Assembly: GCA_963849115.1 (NCBI GenBank)
Contig: CAWKGK010000006.1
Span: 10,416 to 74,415 of the forward strand
DNA length: 64,000 nucleotides
From: JACDAL01 sp963849115
Lineage (GTDB): Bacteria > Actinomycetota > CADDZG01 > WHSQ01
Direction of reading: 5' to 3'
Made by a program: the position numbers and the translations under genes. The notes beneath the pieces were generated by a model that worked only from the letters and a program-made list of their open reading frames with translations, made no database searches and had not been told where the DNA came from. This document shows, piece after piece, positions 42,676 through 51,593 of this stretch; within the stretch, counting starts at the first letter, position 1; every line of letters begins with the position of its first letter.

Positions 42676-43811
42676 TCAGGAGGAAAAGCCGAGCAGCGTC
42701 TCGATCTGGGGACTCACGTACAACCATTTGCCCCCGGCTCCGAACTCGGCCCTGAAGACGACGGCGGGCACATGCTCAACGTGATAGCGAAGCTGCTCTT
42801 CACGCTCGCGCAACATCTCCTGCGCCTTCCGACGTTCGCTGATATCACGCATGATGCCGGTGGTGAAGGTCCGGCCGCGCATTTCCCAGCCTGCAAGCGA
42901 CAACTCCAGTGGAAACTCCTCCCCGCCCTTACGCAGTCCCTCGAGCTCGAGGGACTGTCCCATGATTCGAGATGGCTCTCCCGAGCGCCGCCGCTTCACG
43001 CCGGCGATGTGGGCGCCGCGGTAGCGCTCGGGGATGAGAATCGTAAGGGGCTGTCCCAGCACATCACCGGCCGTATAGCCGAACATCTTCTCTGCCCCTT
43101 TGTTCCAAAACACGATTGCCCCATCTTCATCCGCAGAGATGATTGCATCGTAGGCGGATTCGGCGACTTTGCGGAACATCCCCTCAGAGTCTTGCAGCGC
43201 ACTCTCCCACACCTTCTCCGCGGTAACGTCAATAGTGTTTACGACTATGCCGGCGACATCGGTGTTGTCGAGCAGGTTGGTGCAAACGTTTTCGACGAAT
43301 CGGTATGTGCCATCGGCGTGGCGAAATCGGCATCGAACTCGACGGACGGCCCCTGGGGCAACCATTTCCGACCCCAGGATCTCTTCCTCCTTCACGTCCT
43401 CCGGGTGCACAAGAACGGAGAGAGTCTGGCCCAAGAGGTCGTCCGGAGAGTAGCCCAGCATTCTCTGCACCGACGGGCTCTGATACCGGATGGCTCCCTT
43501 GGAGTCGATGATCGTGATGACGTCCGACGCATTCTCCACCAGGGCGCGAAAGCGCCCCTCACTCTGGGCGCGCTTACGTGCCGCCTTCAACTCGCCCTCG
43601 CGCTGTACCCAGGGAAGCCTTCTGAACAGGAGCAAGGCGTGGTTCCTGCCAGAAGCACCATCACGAAGGATTCGATATCCGCGGTGCGGGCACTGCCGGC
43701 GGCGGAGCGCTCGTACGACTCCCCTACCCGGCCAGCCTTCGCAGAAGCCGCGCCGTCTCTCGAGGCTTGTTCCGGCCTCCTTTGCTCGCTTCCCTCGCTC
43801 GATTGACTCAC
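42676..43811 (-). CDS. Membrane PAS sensor part (N-terminal part of the same PAS-GGDEF-EAL gene, frameshifted)
   Basis: Two PAS domains (RFRALVENASDVITII and SEGMFRKVAESAYDAII, the second ending GIMRDISERRKA) and the start of a third (HVEHVPAVVFRAE) are visible, before a stop caused by an extra base near 42685. The true N-terminus seems to be in another frame: a GTG at 43811 opens MSQSSEGSEQ and leads to a hydrophobic helix ESFVMVLLAG. This joins ALLLFRRLPWVQRE of the PAS frame across a shift near 43650. The product would be a membrane sensor. Confidence 0.8.
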
Positions 43812-43939
43812 ACTGAGGTGCTCCCACCCAGGATTGCCCAGCCCGGAGTCCTCCGGGCCGTCATGTGGGTTATCGGAGGGAGGAGGCGGGAGGTTGAGAG
43901 ACCTGCCGCGACTTGTGCGGCAGCGAGCGAGTGCTCCTC

Positions 43940-44069
43940 TCAGCGGGAGGGGGCGTATACGTCCCGCAGCAACGGGTAGTAGTCGTCCCACCTGTCCGGC
44001 ACTGCGGTGTCGGCGACGACGGCACCGAGCCGGTCCAGGTAGTAGTGCCAACCGGGGCCGATGAAACCT
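43940..44069 (-). pseudogene. 3' fragment of an SRPBCC/AHSA1-type gene
   Basis: The minus strand reads EGFIGPGWHYYLDRL, then WDDYYPLLRDVYAPS and a TGA at 43940-43942. This is the C-terminal helix and tail typical of SRPBCC proteins of the AHSA1 group (GPGW and WDDYYP pattern). No 5' part exists: the frame upstream is the end of the lipoprotein gene at 44070. It is a remnant left by deletion or rearrangement. Confidence 0.6.
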
Positions 44070-44789
44070 TCACACGGTCTTGCAGATAGTTCCCTCGAGC
44101 CTGCCGTCGTCCAATTGAGCGTCGAACTCTATCCTGCCTTTGCCAGAGACGAAGAGGACCTCGATATCCTCGGAGTTGTTGTCGGTGATGCGTGGCCGCC
44201 ATCCGGGTCTCGATTCAACAATCGAGACATGGAGATCCTCGTCTCCGATCCGCTGGAGCGCGACCGTCCCCGCGTCGCCTATGGCAGGTCGTGTACTCAA
44301 TCGGGAGATGTCTTCGCAGGATTCCGCTTTCAATCGACCGTTCTCCAGGGCGGCGGTGAAATCTACGAGTCGTCCCGGCCGAAGAAACTCGACTCCGACG
44401 CTGTCCTCAAAGTTGTCCTCGATATGCCTTCTCCAAGGCGACTTGGCCGTCACACGGACAATCCGCAGGGTGTCAAAGCCCACGCGTCGGACGGTCACGC
44501 TCCCGGCAGAAATCGTGAAGGACTTATCCTCGGGGGTGTTCTTCTTAGGTTCGGCGGGGGTGTTCTTTTTAGGTTCGGGCGAATTCTTTGCCGGTTCGCT
44601 GCGTGGCTTACTTTCCTGCCTCGTCTCGGCCGCGGGCTGCGCTGTATCAGGAGGGGTATCACAGGCACCGAACGACAGCGCGACGGCTAGGGCACCCACT
44701 ACTGCCCCATTACGCCGTCCATGCCGAGACGCGCTCAACTGTCTTGTCACTCCGCTCTCCCCACCCGAGCAACTAAGCAGGGCAACCAT
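44070..44789 (-). CDS. Putative lipoprotein with two internal repeats
   Basis: A 239-aa protein. A hydrophobic stretch GAVVGALAVALSFGAC gives a lipobox cysteine at about residue 43, so the start may be the GTG at 44750 rather than the first ATG. A Pro/Lys-rich linker (EPKKNTP twice) follows. The C-terminal part has two related segments of about 65 residues, each with a PWRRHIEDNFED or GWRPRITDNNSED centre and ending in NGRLKAESC or DGRLEGTIC. Family not recognised. Divergent from the RTX-like gene. Confidence 0.7.
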   Translation of the reverse strand: MVALLSCSGGESGVTRQLSASRHGRRNGAVVGALAVALSFGACDTPPDTAQPAAETRQESKPRSEPAKNSPEPKKNTPAEPKKNTPEDKSFTISAGSVTVRRVGFDTLRIVRVTAKSPWRRHIEDNFEDSVGVEFLRPGRLVDFTAALENGRLKAESCEDISRLSTRPAIGDAGTVALQRIGDEDLHVSIVESRPGWRPRITDNNSEDIEVLFVSGKGRIEFDAQLDDGRLEGTICKTV

Positions 44790-44950
44790 TGTATCCTTTT
44801 CAAGGCACGGCGGGCCCCGATAATGAACGCGAAGAAAGTTGCGAAGGCCTGGCTAGGACGCCACATGCGAGATAACTTTTCGTTTAGAGACGAGCAGACC
44901 GCGAGTTAGAGGGAGCGGCTCCGATAGTGGGCCGGGAAAAGGAGCAGAGC

Positions 44951-45394
44951 ATGACCCTTCGAGCATCCTCGACTACGAGGAGTGTTCTCGCTCCTCTCGC
45001 AGCGCTGGCATTGATCCTGGCCCTCGGGGCCGGATTAGCGGATGCCCAGACAGGGCGCAAGACGTGCAGGGGCAAAACGGCCACCATCGTCGGCACCAAC
45101 GGCGAGGACACTCTTGTCGGGACGCCCGGCGACGATGTGATCCACGCCAAGGGGGACGGCGACGAGGTAGATGCTCTCCGCGGGGGAGACCTCGTTTGTG
45201 GGGGCGGCGGGGATGACGACATCGAGGGCAACAGGGGAAACGACAAGATCTGGGGCGAGAAGGGCCATGACGACAACCTCGACGGAGAGCGCGGAAACGA
45301 CGTCATTCACGGAGGGCTCGGGGACGACAATGGCGACGGAGGACCGGGCCGCGATGTCTGCCACGTCGAGGATCCATCGGATTGTGAGGGCTAG
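44951..45394 (+). CDS. Secreted RTX-like calcium-binding repeat protein
   Basis: About 147 aa with a signal peptide (LAALALILALGAGLADA, cleavage after about residue 33). The mature part is built of hemolysin-type GGxGxDxx repeats (TLVGTPGDDVIHA, GGGGDDDIEGNRGNDKI, GERGNDVIHGGLGDDN) and is very acidic. It ends with a cysteine pair region (CHVEDPSDC) typical of actinobacterial single-domain RTX proteins. It probably binds calcium outside the cell. Function not known. Confidence 0.85.
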   Translation: MTLRASSTTRSVLAPLAALALILALGAGLADAQTGRKTCRGKTATIVGTNGEDTLVGTPGDDVIHAKGDGDEVDALRGGDLVCGGGGDDDIEGNRGNDKIWGEKGHDDNLDGERGNDVIHGGLGDDNGDGGPGRDVCHVEDPSDCEG

Positions 45395-45429
45395 GACCCG
45401 CAGGGGGAAGCCGGCTTCGAAAATGGCTT

Positions 45430-45472
45430 CTGAGGAGATCTAGCCACCTCAGACGTGGGTGAATCTCCTCAG
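45430..45472. terminator. Terminator hairpin after the RTX-like gene
   Basis: CTGAGGAGAT at 45430-45439 pairs perfectly with ATCTCCTCAG at 45463-45472, and the loop holds a smaller stem. It lies 36 bp after the RTX-like stop. No T-tract follows. Confidence 0.5.
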
Positions 45473-45540
45473 AACCTCCAGCTTTAGGCTCATACATTGT
45501 GCTACTATGCATATTACTTCGAGCCATAGGGAGGGCGGGT

Positions 45541-45900
45541 GTGCACATCAACAAGGACCTGGTCGCGGCCTCGGCGACGCCGCTCGTGCTCGCGATCCTG
45601 GCCGAGGGCGAGAGCTACGGCTATGCAATTCTGAAGCGGGTGCGTGAGCTTTCCGGGAGTGAGCTCGAGTGGACCGACGGGATGCTCTATCCGCTGCTCC
45701 ATCGCCTCCGCCGGCTCGGGTACGTGACAACGGAGTGGCGGACACCGCCCGAAGGGCGTCGCCGCAGGTACTACGCGATCACCGAAGACGGGCGAGCAGC
45801 GCTCGCGGAGCAGCAACGGCAATGGGCGACCGTCACGCGTGCGTTGGGTGACATCTGGCGAGGCTCCGGTCGGTTGCCGATGGCACTCGGAGAAGCCTGA
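45541..45900 (+). CDS. PadR family transcriptional regulator
   Basis: About 119 aa, GTG start giving (M)HINKDLVAAS. The PadR winged helix is clear: TPLVLAILAEGESYGYAI, then GMLYPLLHRLRRLGYV and RRRYYAITEDG. It is followed after 3 bp by a permease-prefix membrane protein, the standard two-gene PadR/permease unit, which it probably autoregulates. The 60 bp upstream (45480-45540) are notably A+T-rich for this window and likely hold the promoter and operator. Confidence 0.94.
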   Translation: MHINKDLVAASATPLVLAILAEGESYGYAILKRVRELSGSELEWTDGMLYPLLHRLRRLGYVTTEWRTPPEGRRRRYYAITEDGRAALAEQQRQWATVTRALGDIWRGSGRLPMALGEA

Positions 45901-45903
45901 CCC

Positions 45904-47247
45904 GTGGATAGCGTCGAGACACAGATCGCCGAGTGGCGGGGCTACGTCGCGAAGGCCCCGGCCGTCAACGGCCGCGACATACATGAGCTAGAGGCTCATC
46001 TCCGCGACCAGATTGCCGAGCTGGACGCGGCCGGCCTCACAGGCGATGAGGCGTTCCTCGTTGCCGTGAAGCGCATGGGGGACCTCGACACCCTGTCCCG
46101 GGAGTTCGCGCGCGAGCACAGCGGCCGGCTGTGGAAGCAGCTCGTCCTGAGGGGTGAGGACGAGGCCGCGCGCCCGTCCAGCGAGTGGTTCGAGGCGCTC
46201 GCCTTCGCTGTGGCTGCCGGCGTCGTGGCCCAGGTCGTACGCCTCGCTGCGGAGGTCCCCGGCGGGGAACCCCGGTGGCTGCTGCGGAACATCAGTCTGT
46301 TCGTGTTGCCGTTCCTCGCCGGGTACTTCGCCCGCCGGCGGCAGCTCGACACCCGGCGATGGGTGCTAACGGCCGCGCCGTTCGTGCTCTCTGCGCTCGT
46401 GGTCAACCTCTACCCGTACCGTGCGGGCTCGGCCACCGAGCTCCTCGTCGGGCTCCACCTGCCGGTCATGCTGTGGTTCGCGGTTGCCTACCCGTACATG
46501 GGCGGCACGATCCGATCCCACGAGCGGCGCATGGACTTCGTCCGCTTCACCGGCGAGTGGGCCATCTACTACGTGCTCATCGCGCTCGGTGGCGGCGTGC
46601 TGCTGGGGCTAACCGCGCTGATCCTCGAGCCGATCGGGCCCGATGTCGCTGAGCGGGTAATCGAGTGGGTGCTGCCGTCGGGCGCGGCCGGTGCCGTGAT
46701 CGTGGCGGCGTGGCTCGTGGAGTCCAAGCAGCATGTGGTGGAGAACATGGCGCCGGTGCTCACCATGATCTTCACGCCGCTGTTCGCCGTGATGCTTACC
46801 GTCGCTGCGGCCACCTACGCCGTGTCCGGGGTCGCCGGCGCGTTCGACCGCGAGCTGCTCAGCGTCTTCGACGCCCTCCTGGTGGTCGTGCTGGGGCTCG
46901 TCCTCTACGCGATGTCCGCGCGGGAGCCGTCCCGACCGGCCGGGCTGATGGACCGCGTCCAACTGCTCGCCGTAGCGAGCGCCCTCGTGCTCGACGTGAT
47001 GGTGCTCGGCGCGATGGTGGCCCGGATCGGCGATCTCGGGCTCACCCCGAACCGCGTGGCAGCGCTCGGCCTCAACCTCGTCCTGCTCGTGAACCTGGCC
47101 GGGACCGCCTGGCTTTCGATGCGGTTTCTCACGGGACGGATCGCCTTCCACCGCCTCGAGCGATGGCAGACCTCCTACCTCCCCATCTTCGCCCTCTGGG
47201 CAGCGACCGTCGTCGCCGTTCTCCCCCCGCTCTTCGCCTTCGACTGA
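45904..47247 (+). CDS. Permease prefix domain 1-containing membrane protein
   Basis: A 447-aa protein, GTG start. The N-terminal permease prefix domain (VNGRDIHELEAHLRDQIAEL, then DEAFLVAVKRMGD) covers residues 1-75. About ten to eleven predicted membrane helices follow, the last ending near FALWAATVVAVLPPLFAFD. Proteins of this type are paired with PadR regulators and often relate to ABC-type or drug-response permeases; transport has not been shown. The 3' end overlaps the tail of the convergent EamA gene. Confidence 0.85.
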   Translation: MDSVETQIAEWRGYVAKAPAVNGRDIHELEAHLRDQIAELDAAGLTGDEAFLVAVKRMGDLDTLSREFAREHSGRLWKQLVLRGEDEAARPSSEWFEALAFAVAAGVVAQVVRLAAEVPGGEPRWLLRNISLFVLPFLAGYFARRRQLDTRRWVLTAAPFVLSALVVNLYPYRAGSATELLVGLHLPVMLWFAVAYPYMGGTIRSHERRMDFVRFTGEWAIYYVLIALGGGVLLGLTALILEPIGPDVAERVIEWVLPSGAAGAVIVAAWLVESKQHVVENMAPVLTMIFTPLFAVMLTVAAATYAVSGVAGAFDRELLSVFDALLVVVLGLVLYAMSAREPSRPAGLMDRVQLLAVASALVLDVMVLGAMVARIGDLGLTPNRVAALGLNLVLLVNLAGTAWLSMRFLTGRIAFHRLERWQTSYLPIFALWAATVVAVLPPLFAFD

Positions 47248-47855
47248 GCCTGTGGGAACAGGGGTCGGAATACCCCTCTACGCCGGATGAAGCTAGCGGC
47301 TGTGTGCCGCGGTCGAAGAGGACCGCGCCGGAGCATCAGCGTCTCACGCTCCTGGTGAACCGCCACGCCTGCGACGACCAAGCTCACTCCCACCAGCTCC
47401 TGTGGGGTCGGAACCTGCTCGAGCACGATGACGCCGATAACGGTGGCGGTTGCAGGCAAGAGGGAGACGAACAACGCATAGGTCGCACGGGGCAGCCGGC
47501 TCAGCGCCAGCTGGTCCGACACATAGGGGATCACCGAGGAGCTGATTCCCACGCCCGCGCCGGCGGCGAGCGCAACCGGATCCAGAAGCGCGCCTCCCCC
47601 GCTCCAGATGCCGGCCGGAGCTGCAACCACGGCAGCTATCAACATCGAGAGGCCGAGTGCATTGATGCCCGCGCCGGCTCCTCGTTCTGCGGCTCGGTGA
47701 CCGAGCACTATGTAGAGAGTGAACAGAGCGGCATTCGCGAACGCGAAAGCAAATCCGAGCGGTTCGCCGACCAGGCGAATGTCGGTCAAGGCGTAGACGC
47801 CGGCTCCCGCTAGGAATAGAGCAAGTGCATTGCGACGGTCTACGCACGCCGGCAA
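47175..47855 (-). CDS. EamA/DMT transporter, C-terminal part (frameshifted)
   Basis: Second EamA half: five hydrophobic helices (FAFANAALFTLYIVLGHRAA to LVGVSLVVAGVAVHQE). It joins the N-terminal half across a one-base shift near 47845-47860. After VHQERE about 50 basic residues follow and overlap the convergent permease gene; these are probably not part of the ancestral protein. The RhtA-like pattern suggests amino-acid or metabolite efflux. Confidence 0.8.
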   Translation of the reverse strand: MPACVDRRNALALFLAGAGVYALTDIRLVGEPLGFAFAFANAALFTLYIVLGHRAAERGAGAGINALGLSMLIAAVVAAPAGIWSGGGALLDPVALAAGAGVGISSSVIPYVSDQLALSRLPRATYALFVSLLPATATVIGVIVLEQVPTPQELVGVSLVVAGVAVHQERETLMLRRGPLRPRHTAASFIRRRGVFRPLFPQAQSKAKSGGRTATTVAAQRAKMGR

Positions 47856-48216
47856 CAGCCAGTCCGATGGGCCCGATGAACTCGATCGCGGCGACGGTGC
47901 TCAAGGGAAGACGATCGATGGAGATGTAGAAGCAGGAATTCATTACCGCCAGAACGCATCCCCAGGCGATGACGGTGCGCCGGGTCTCGGTAGAGGAGTC
48001 GTTCCAGGCGCGCCACGGCTTGCGCCATGCCGCGAACACGAGAGCCGCGGATGCGATTCGCAACCAAGCAACTCCCAGGACCTCCACCCGGGCGAACAGC
48101 AGCACCGCGAACGCCGGCCCGAGGTAGTGAAAGACGGCACTCACCATGAAATAGGCGTGCGGAGGAACGCTCTTGGTCCGCTCTTCCCAAGGCTTGTGCT
48201 CGTCCACTGGGGGCAT
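47850..48216 (-). CDS. EamA/DMT transporter, N-terminal part (frameshifted)
   Basis: Starts MPPVDEHKPWEERT and has the first EamA half: FMVSAVFHYLGPAFAVLLFA, WLRIASAALVFAAWRKPW, VLAVMNSCFYISIDRLPLST and EFIGPIGLAVAG. The frame then runs out of homology and continues uselessly to 47344. It is divergent from the AsnC-family regulator, a frequent pairing in which the regulator controls an exporter gene. A TTGACA hexamer at 48272-48277 lies in the shared 114-bp gap. Confidence 0.8.
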
Positions 48217-48330
48217 GTGGTGCAGTCTGCCCCTTACGTCAGCCGATGGGAATGGCATACTGAGCGGGATATTGACAATCTGCCGTTAAATCGACGAGAT
48301 CTCACGGCGGAAGCGCTAGTTTGGAGGGCG

Positions 48331-48765
48331 ATGGACGAGATTGACCGCCGTTTGCTGGACGCACTCCAGCGCAACGCCCGCCTGACCCGCAGCGAGCTCG
48401 GAAAGCGCGTCGGGCTGTCGCCCAGCGCCGTCGCCGACCGCGTGCGTCGTCTCGAGGAGTCTGGCGTCATCCTCGGGTATCGAGCCGAGCTCGATGCCAG
48501 ATCGCTCGGATACGAGATGGCCGCGATCGTTCGGGTCCGGCCGGTGATGGGGCAGCTGAAGAAGATCGCAGAAGTCGCTGCCGAAACTGCGGAAGTGATC
48601 GAGTGCCAGCGCGTCACAGGTGAAGACTGTTACGTGATGAGCATCGTCTTCCGTTCCATCGACGACCTCGAGGCGCTGGTCGATCGTTTCACTCCCTTCG
48701 GGCGGACGACCACCTCGATTGTGAACGCCACTCCCGTTCAGCGCCGAGGCCTCCCGATCGATTGA
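48331..48765 (+). CDS. Lrp/AsnC family transcriptional regulator
   Basis: About 144 aa. The N-terminal HTH (RNARLTRSELGKRVGLSPSA, VADRVRRLEESGVI) and C-terminal RAM/AsnC ligand-binding domain (ECQRVTGEDCYVMSIVF) are both complete. The ATG at 48331 follows GGAGGG with 5-nt spacing, which decides against the longer frame. Because it is divergent from an EamA exporter, it probably senses an amino acid and regulates export. Confidence 0.94.
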   Translation: MDEIDRRLLDALQRNARLTRSELGKRVGLSPSAVADRVRRLEESGVILGYRAELDARSLGYEMAAIVRVRPVMGQLKKIAEVAAETAEVIECQRVTGEDCYVMSIVFRSIDDLEALVDRFTPFGRTTTSIVNATPVQRRGLPID

Positions 48766-48795
48766 TGCGCTCGTGACCGCAGATCGCAGGCTCGT

Positions 48796-49341
48796 ATGAC
48801 CCAGTACGTCGCGTTTCTCCGCGCGGTCAACCTGGCCCGCCGACGACGGGTTGGCAGCGCCGAGCTTCGCACGCTGTTCGAGGAGCTGGGCTTCCGAGAC
48901 GTGGATACCTTTCGTACGAGCGGAAACGTCATCTTCGGCGCCGAGCCCGAGCCACTGCCCAGGATGGCGGAACGAATCGAGAACGGGTTGGCAGAGACGC
49001 TCGGCTACGACGTGGTCATTTTCCTGCGCACGGCGAGCGAGGTTCGGGCGATCGCCCACCACCAGCCGTTTGCCCGCAAAGCCACCCAGGCCTCGAAGGG
49101 GAAGCTCCAAGTGGCGTTGCTTTCCGCTAAACCCGCGACGAGAGTGCGAAAGAACGTGCTGGCATTGGCAACGGATGCGGACAGGCTTGCATTCGGCGAT
49201 CGCGAGCTCTACTGGCTTCCGAGCGGGGGGACTCAGGACTCGGCGTTGGACTTTAAGGCGGTCGACAAGCTGCTTGGTGCGACGACAATGCGAACCAAGG
49301 GCACCATGGAGCAGCTGGCGGCCAAGTACCTCGCCGATTGA
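48796..49341 (+). CDS. DUF1697 family protein
   Basis: A 181-aa protein starting MTQYVAFLRAVNLA. The DUF1697 pattern is clear: LRTLFEELGFRDVDTFRTSGNVIF in the first third, and a C-terminal ending TTMRTKGTMEQLAA. The family has no established function. It lies 30 bp after the AsnC gene on the same strand and may be cotranscribed. Intact, unlike most genes of this region. Confidence 0.9.
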   Translation: MTQYVAFLRAVNLARRRRVGSAELRTLFEELGFRDVDTFRTSGNVIFGAEPEPLPRMAERIENGLAETLGYDVVIFLRTASEVRAIAHHQPFARKATQASKGKLQVALLSAKPATRVRKNVLALATDADRLAFGDRELYWLPSGGTQDSALDFKAVDKLLGATTMRTKGTMEQLAAKYLAD

Positions 49342-49423
49342 GAGGTTCAAGTGTGAGCCGGCCGGGTTGCGAGCCGCTCTCAATTCAATCAGTCTGGCGG
49401 TCACCTGCGGTATACGTAACGGT

Positions 49424-50257
49424 ATGAATTCCATGATTCGCACGGTTCCGCCTTCGCCCGCGCCGGCCCCGTCATTCCTCGACAGAGATCGCTTTGCTGT
49501 TCTGTGCGAGATCGAGCCTTCTCGACGACCCGACATCGAACACGTGCGCAAGCAGATCGAGGTGCTCAACCCGGTGGCGGACGCGTTCCTCATACCGGAC
49601 AATCACCTCGGCCAGGCGACCGTTTCCTCGGTGGCCGTGGCCCATGAGGTCGCGTACATGGGCGGGAAGTCGATCGCGTGCATCAACGCGCGGGATCGCA
49701 ACCTGCTCGGTTTCAGGCGGGACCTACTGACTGCGGCCGCCTATGGAGTCGACCACTTCTTGTTCGTCTACGGTGACGCACCCACCGAGGGCTGCAGAGT
49801 GGACGACCTCACTGTGCACGGGATGATCTCCGAGGTGAAGTCGTTCGGAACGTCTGAGCTGTTCGAAGGCTATCCCGGCTTCCACATCGGGACTGTAGTC
49901 AAGCCCGGACGTCCCCTCGCGTGGCGCGCGTGGGCCGACTTCGTCTTCGTGCAAGTCAGCTACGCCACACCGCTACTTTTGGAGTGGCGGTCTCAGCAGA
50001 GCTTCGGGGGCAGGATGTTTGCAGGAGTGCTCGTGCTCGCAAGCGCGCGCATGGCGCGCCGCGTAAACGCCACGATCCCTGACATTCGTATCCCGGAACG
50101 GGTCATCGACGCCTTGGAGGACGATCCGGACTATGGGCTGCGGGTTGCAGTGGAACAGATTGACGCGATCGAGGAGTCCGGTCTTTTCGACGGAGTGCAC
50201 CTCGTGCCGGTAGGTCGCTATGCGGCGGTGGCGGAGTTGCTGCGCGCCCGCCGCTGA
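49424..50257 (+). CDS. Methylenetetrahydrofolate reductase-like protein
   Basis: About 277 aa with a TIM-barrel MTHFR pattern: FAVLCEIEPSRRPDIEHV near the start, FLIPDNHLGQATVSSVAVA, GVDHFLFVYGD (FAD/folate region) and VHLVPVGRYAAVAELL at the end. It is shorter and more divergent than MetF, so substrate may differ. ATG at 49424 matches the family start; the longer frame overlaps the DUF1697 gene. It converges with the YhaN-like gene. Confidence 0.8.
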   Translation: MNSMIRTVPPSPAPAPSFLDRDRFAVLCEIEPSRRPDIEHVRKQIEVLNPVADAFLIPDNHLGQATVSSVAVAHEVAYMGGKSIACINARDRNLLGFRRDLLTAAAYGVDHFLFVYGDAPTEGCRVDDLTVHGMISEVKSFGTSELFEGYPGFHIGTVVKPGRPLAWRAWADFVFVQVSYATPLLLEWRSQQSFGGRMFAGVLVLASARMARRVNATIPDIRIPERVIDALEDDPDYGLRVAVEQIDAIEESGLFDGVHLVPVGRYAAVAELLRARR

Positions 50258-50279
50258 CGATCGGTTTTCCCCGACGCGG

Positions 50280-51593
50280 CTATTCCATGATCGCGTTTGG
50301 ATCAAGTGTGCCGACCAGGTGTTGGTCATCGGACAGATGCTGCCGGCCCCATGCAAGCACCTCGGCCTCCTGACTGAACAGGATCACCTGGCGCTCGGTG
50401 CTGATCTCCTTGAGAAGCTCGAGCACCGCTCGCTTCCTGATCGAGTCACATTGCACCAAGACGTCGTCCAGCAGCAGCGGGCATGTCTCCCCGCGGCGCG
50501 TCAGGTGTTGGGCCAGCCCGACCCGAAGCAACAGATAGATCTGCTCTGCCGTTCCGTGGGAGAGATAGGTCGCATCCCGCAACTCACCGCCGTTGGTCCG
50601 CACCCTGACCTCGAGTTTCTCAGGGTCCACCCGCACTTCGCGATAGCGGCCTCCGGTCACGTGCTGCAGCCATCGTTCGACGGAGCCCTGAAGGAGTAAA
50701 GCGACATCGAGGTGAACCTTCCCCTGCGCCACGACCAAGAACTCGCGCGTTCGCTGCAAGGTGGCTTGGAGACTCCTCACCGAGGAGAGTTCCGTTTCCG
50801 CCGCCGAGACGTCTTCCTCAGCCTCCGCTACATTGGGAAGACGTCTTGTCATTTCCTCGACCATCCCCCTCCGTCGCTCTGCCTCGGCACGCGCTTGCTC
50901 GGCCGCTTTCCGAGCCACGTCTTCAGCTTCATGGTCGGAGATCTGCAGCGATGTGACCTCAGCCTCTGCAAGCCCGTAACGACTCAGCGTCTGGTCCGAG
51001 CGTTGGCGCAGGCGGTCGGCCTCTGCCCGGAGCCCGTCAAGCGAGCCTCCCTGGAGCAGCTCTTCGAGTCGCGCCCACTCTTGCATGGCGCGCCGTCTCT
51101 GGCTCACCTCGCCCAACTTCTCCTTGCGCCACGCCCTCAGCAATCCCTGGCCCCTGTCGGGGTCGGGCGCGCTCAGACCGAGCCGAGAGGAAAGCTCGAG
51201 GAGCCTCGCTCCCGCCCTGGTGCGAGCCCGCTCGGTATCGTCGGCGGCTCGTTCCGCCGCCACGCGGGCGTTCAGCGCACGCTCAATATCCTTACGCCGG
51301 CCCGCTTGGGCTGCCACCGGCGCTCGTCCCTGACAGGCCGTCTCGTAATTCTCGGCCGCCTCCAAGACATCCCCGTTTGCGGCCGCCCCGCGCGCTGCAA
51401 GCCCATCGGCGAGGGCCGCCTCGCCGCCTGTCACCTTTCGTTCGAGTTCGTCGCGGCGCAGCTCCCACGCAACCAGGCGCCTCTTCTGCTCGCCGGCCGC
51501 GGCCATCCGATCCGCCAGCCGGCGCAGGGCCGGCGGATCATTCGTCAGTCCCAGCTCGTGAATTCGGGCTTCGGCCCGCCGGCGTCTGGCCAC
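50280..51593 (-). CDS. YhaN/SbcC-like AAA ATPase, C-terminal part (frameshifted)
   Basis: A 437-aa frame with long coiled coil (about residues 1-270) and the C-terminal ATPase lobe: signature YLSHGTAEQIYLLLRVGL, Walker B LLLDDVLVQCDS, and the QVILFSQEAEV switch region. It is the continuation of the part ending near 51660, displaced by one base. Together they form a YhaN-type rad50/SbcC-like protein that acts with the exonuclease encoded just upstream. Confidence 0.85.
   Translation of the reverse strand: MARRRRAEARIHELGLTNDPPALRRLADRMAAAGEQKRRLVAWELRRDELERKVTGGEAALADGLAARGAAANGDVLEAAENYETACQGRAPVAAQAGRRKDIERALNARVAAERAADDTERARTRAGARLLELSSRLGLSAPDPDRGQGLLRAWRKEKLGEVSQRRRAMQEWARLEELLQGGSLDGLRAEADRLRQRSDQTLSRYGLAEAEVTSLQISDHEAEDVARKAAEQARAEAERRRGMVEEMTRRLPNVAEAEEDVSAAETELSSVRSLQATLQRTREFLVVAQGKVHLDVALLLQGSVERWLQHVTGGRYREVRVDPEKLEVRVRTNGGELRDATYLSHGTAEQIYLLLRVGLAQHLTRRGETCPLLLDDVLVQCDSIRKRAVLELLKEISTERQVILFSQEAEVLAWGRQHLSDDQHLVGTLDPNAIME

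Noticed and set aside
43870..44202. 110-codon minus-strand frame across the lipoprotein end and SRPBCC fragment
   Set aside because: It is out of frame with both recognisable coding sequences and has low-complexity Thr/Ser/Arg composition.
44823..44909. 28-codon open frame MNAKKVAKAWLG before the RTX-like gene
   Set aside because: No recognisable family and no good ribosome binding site; it lies in the divergent promoter gap. Possible, but not supported.
48259..48330. A defined -35/-10 promoter for the AsnC gene
   Set aside because: TTGACA at 48272 is present, but no convincing -10 hexamer lies at the right spacing; mentioned only in the transporter entry.
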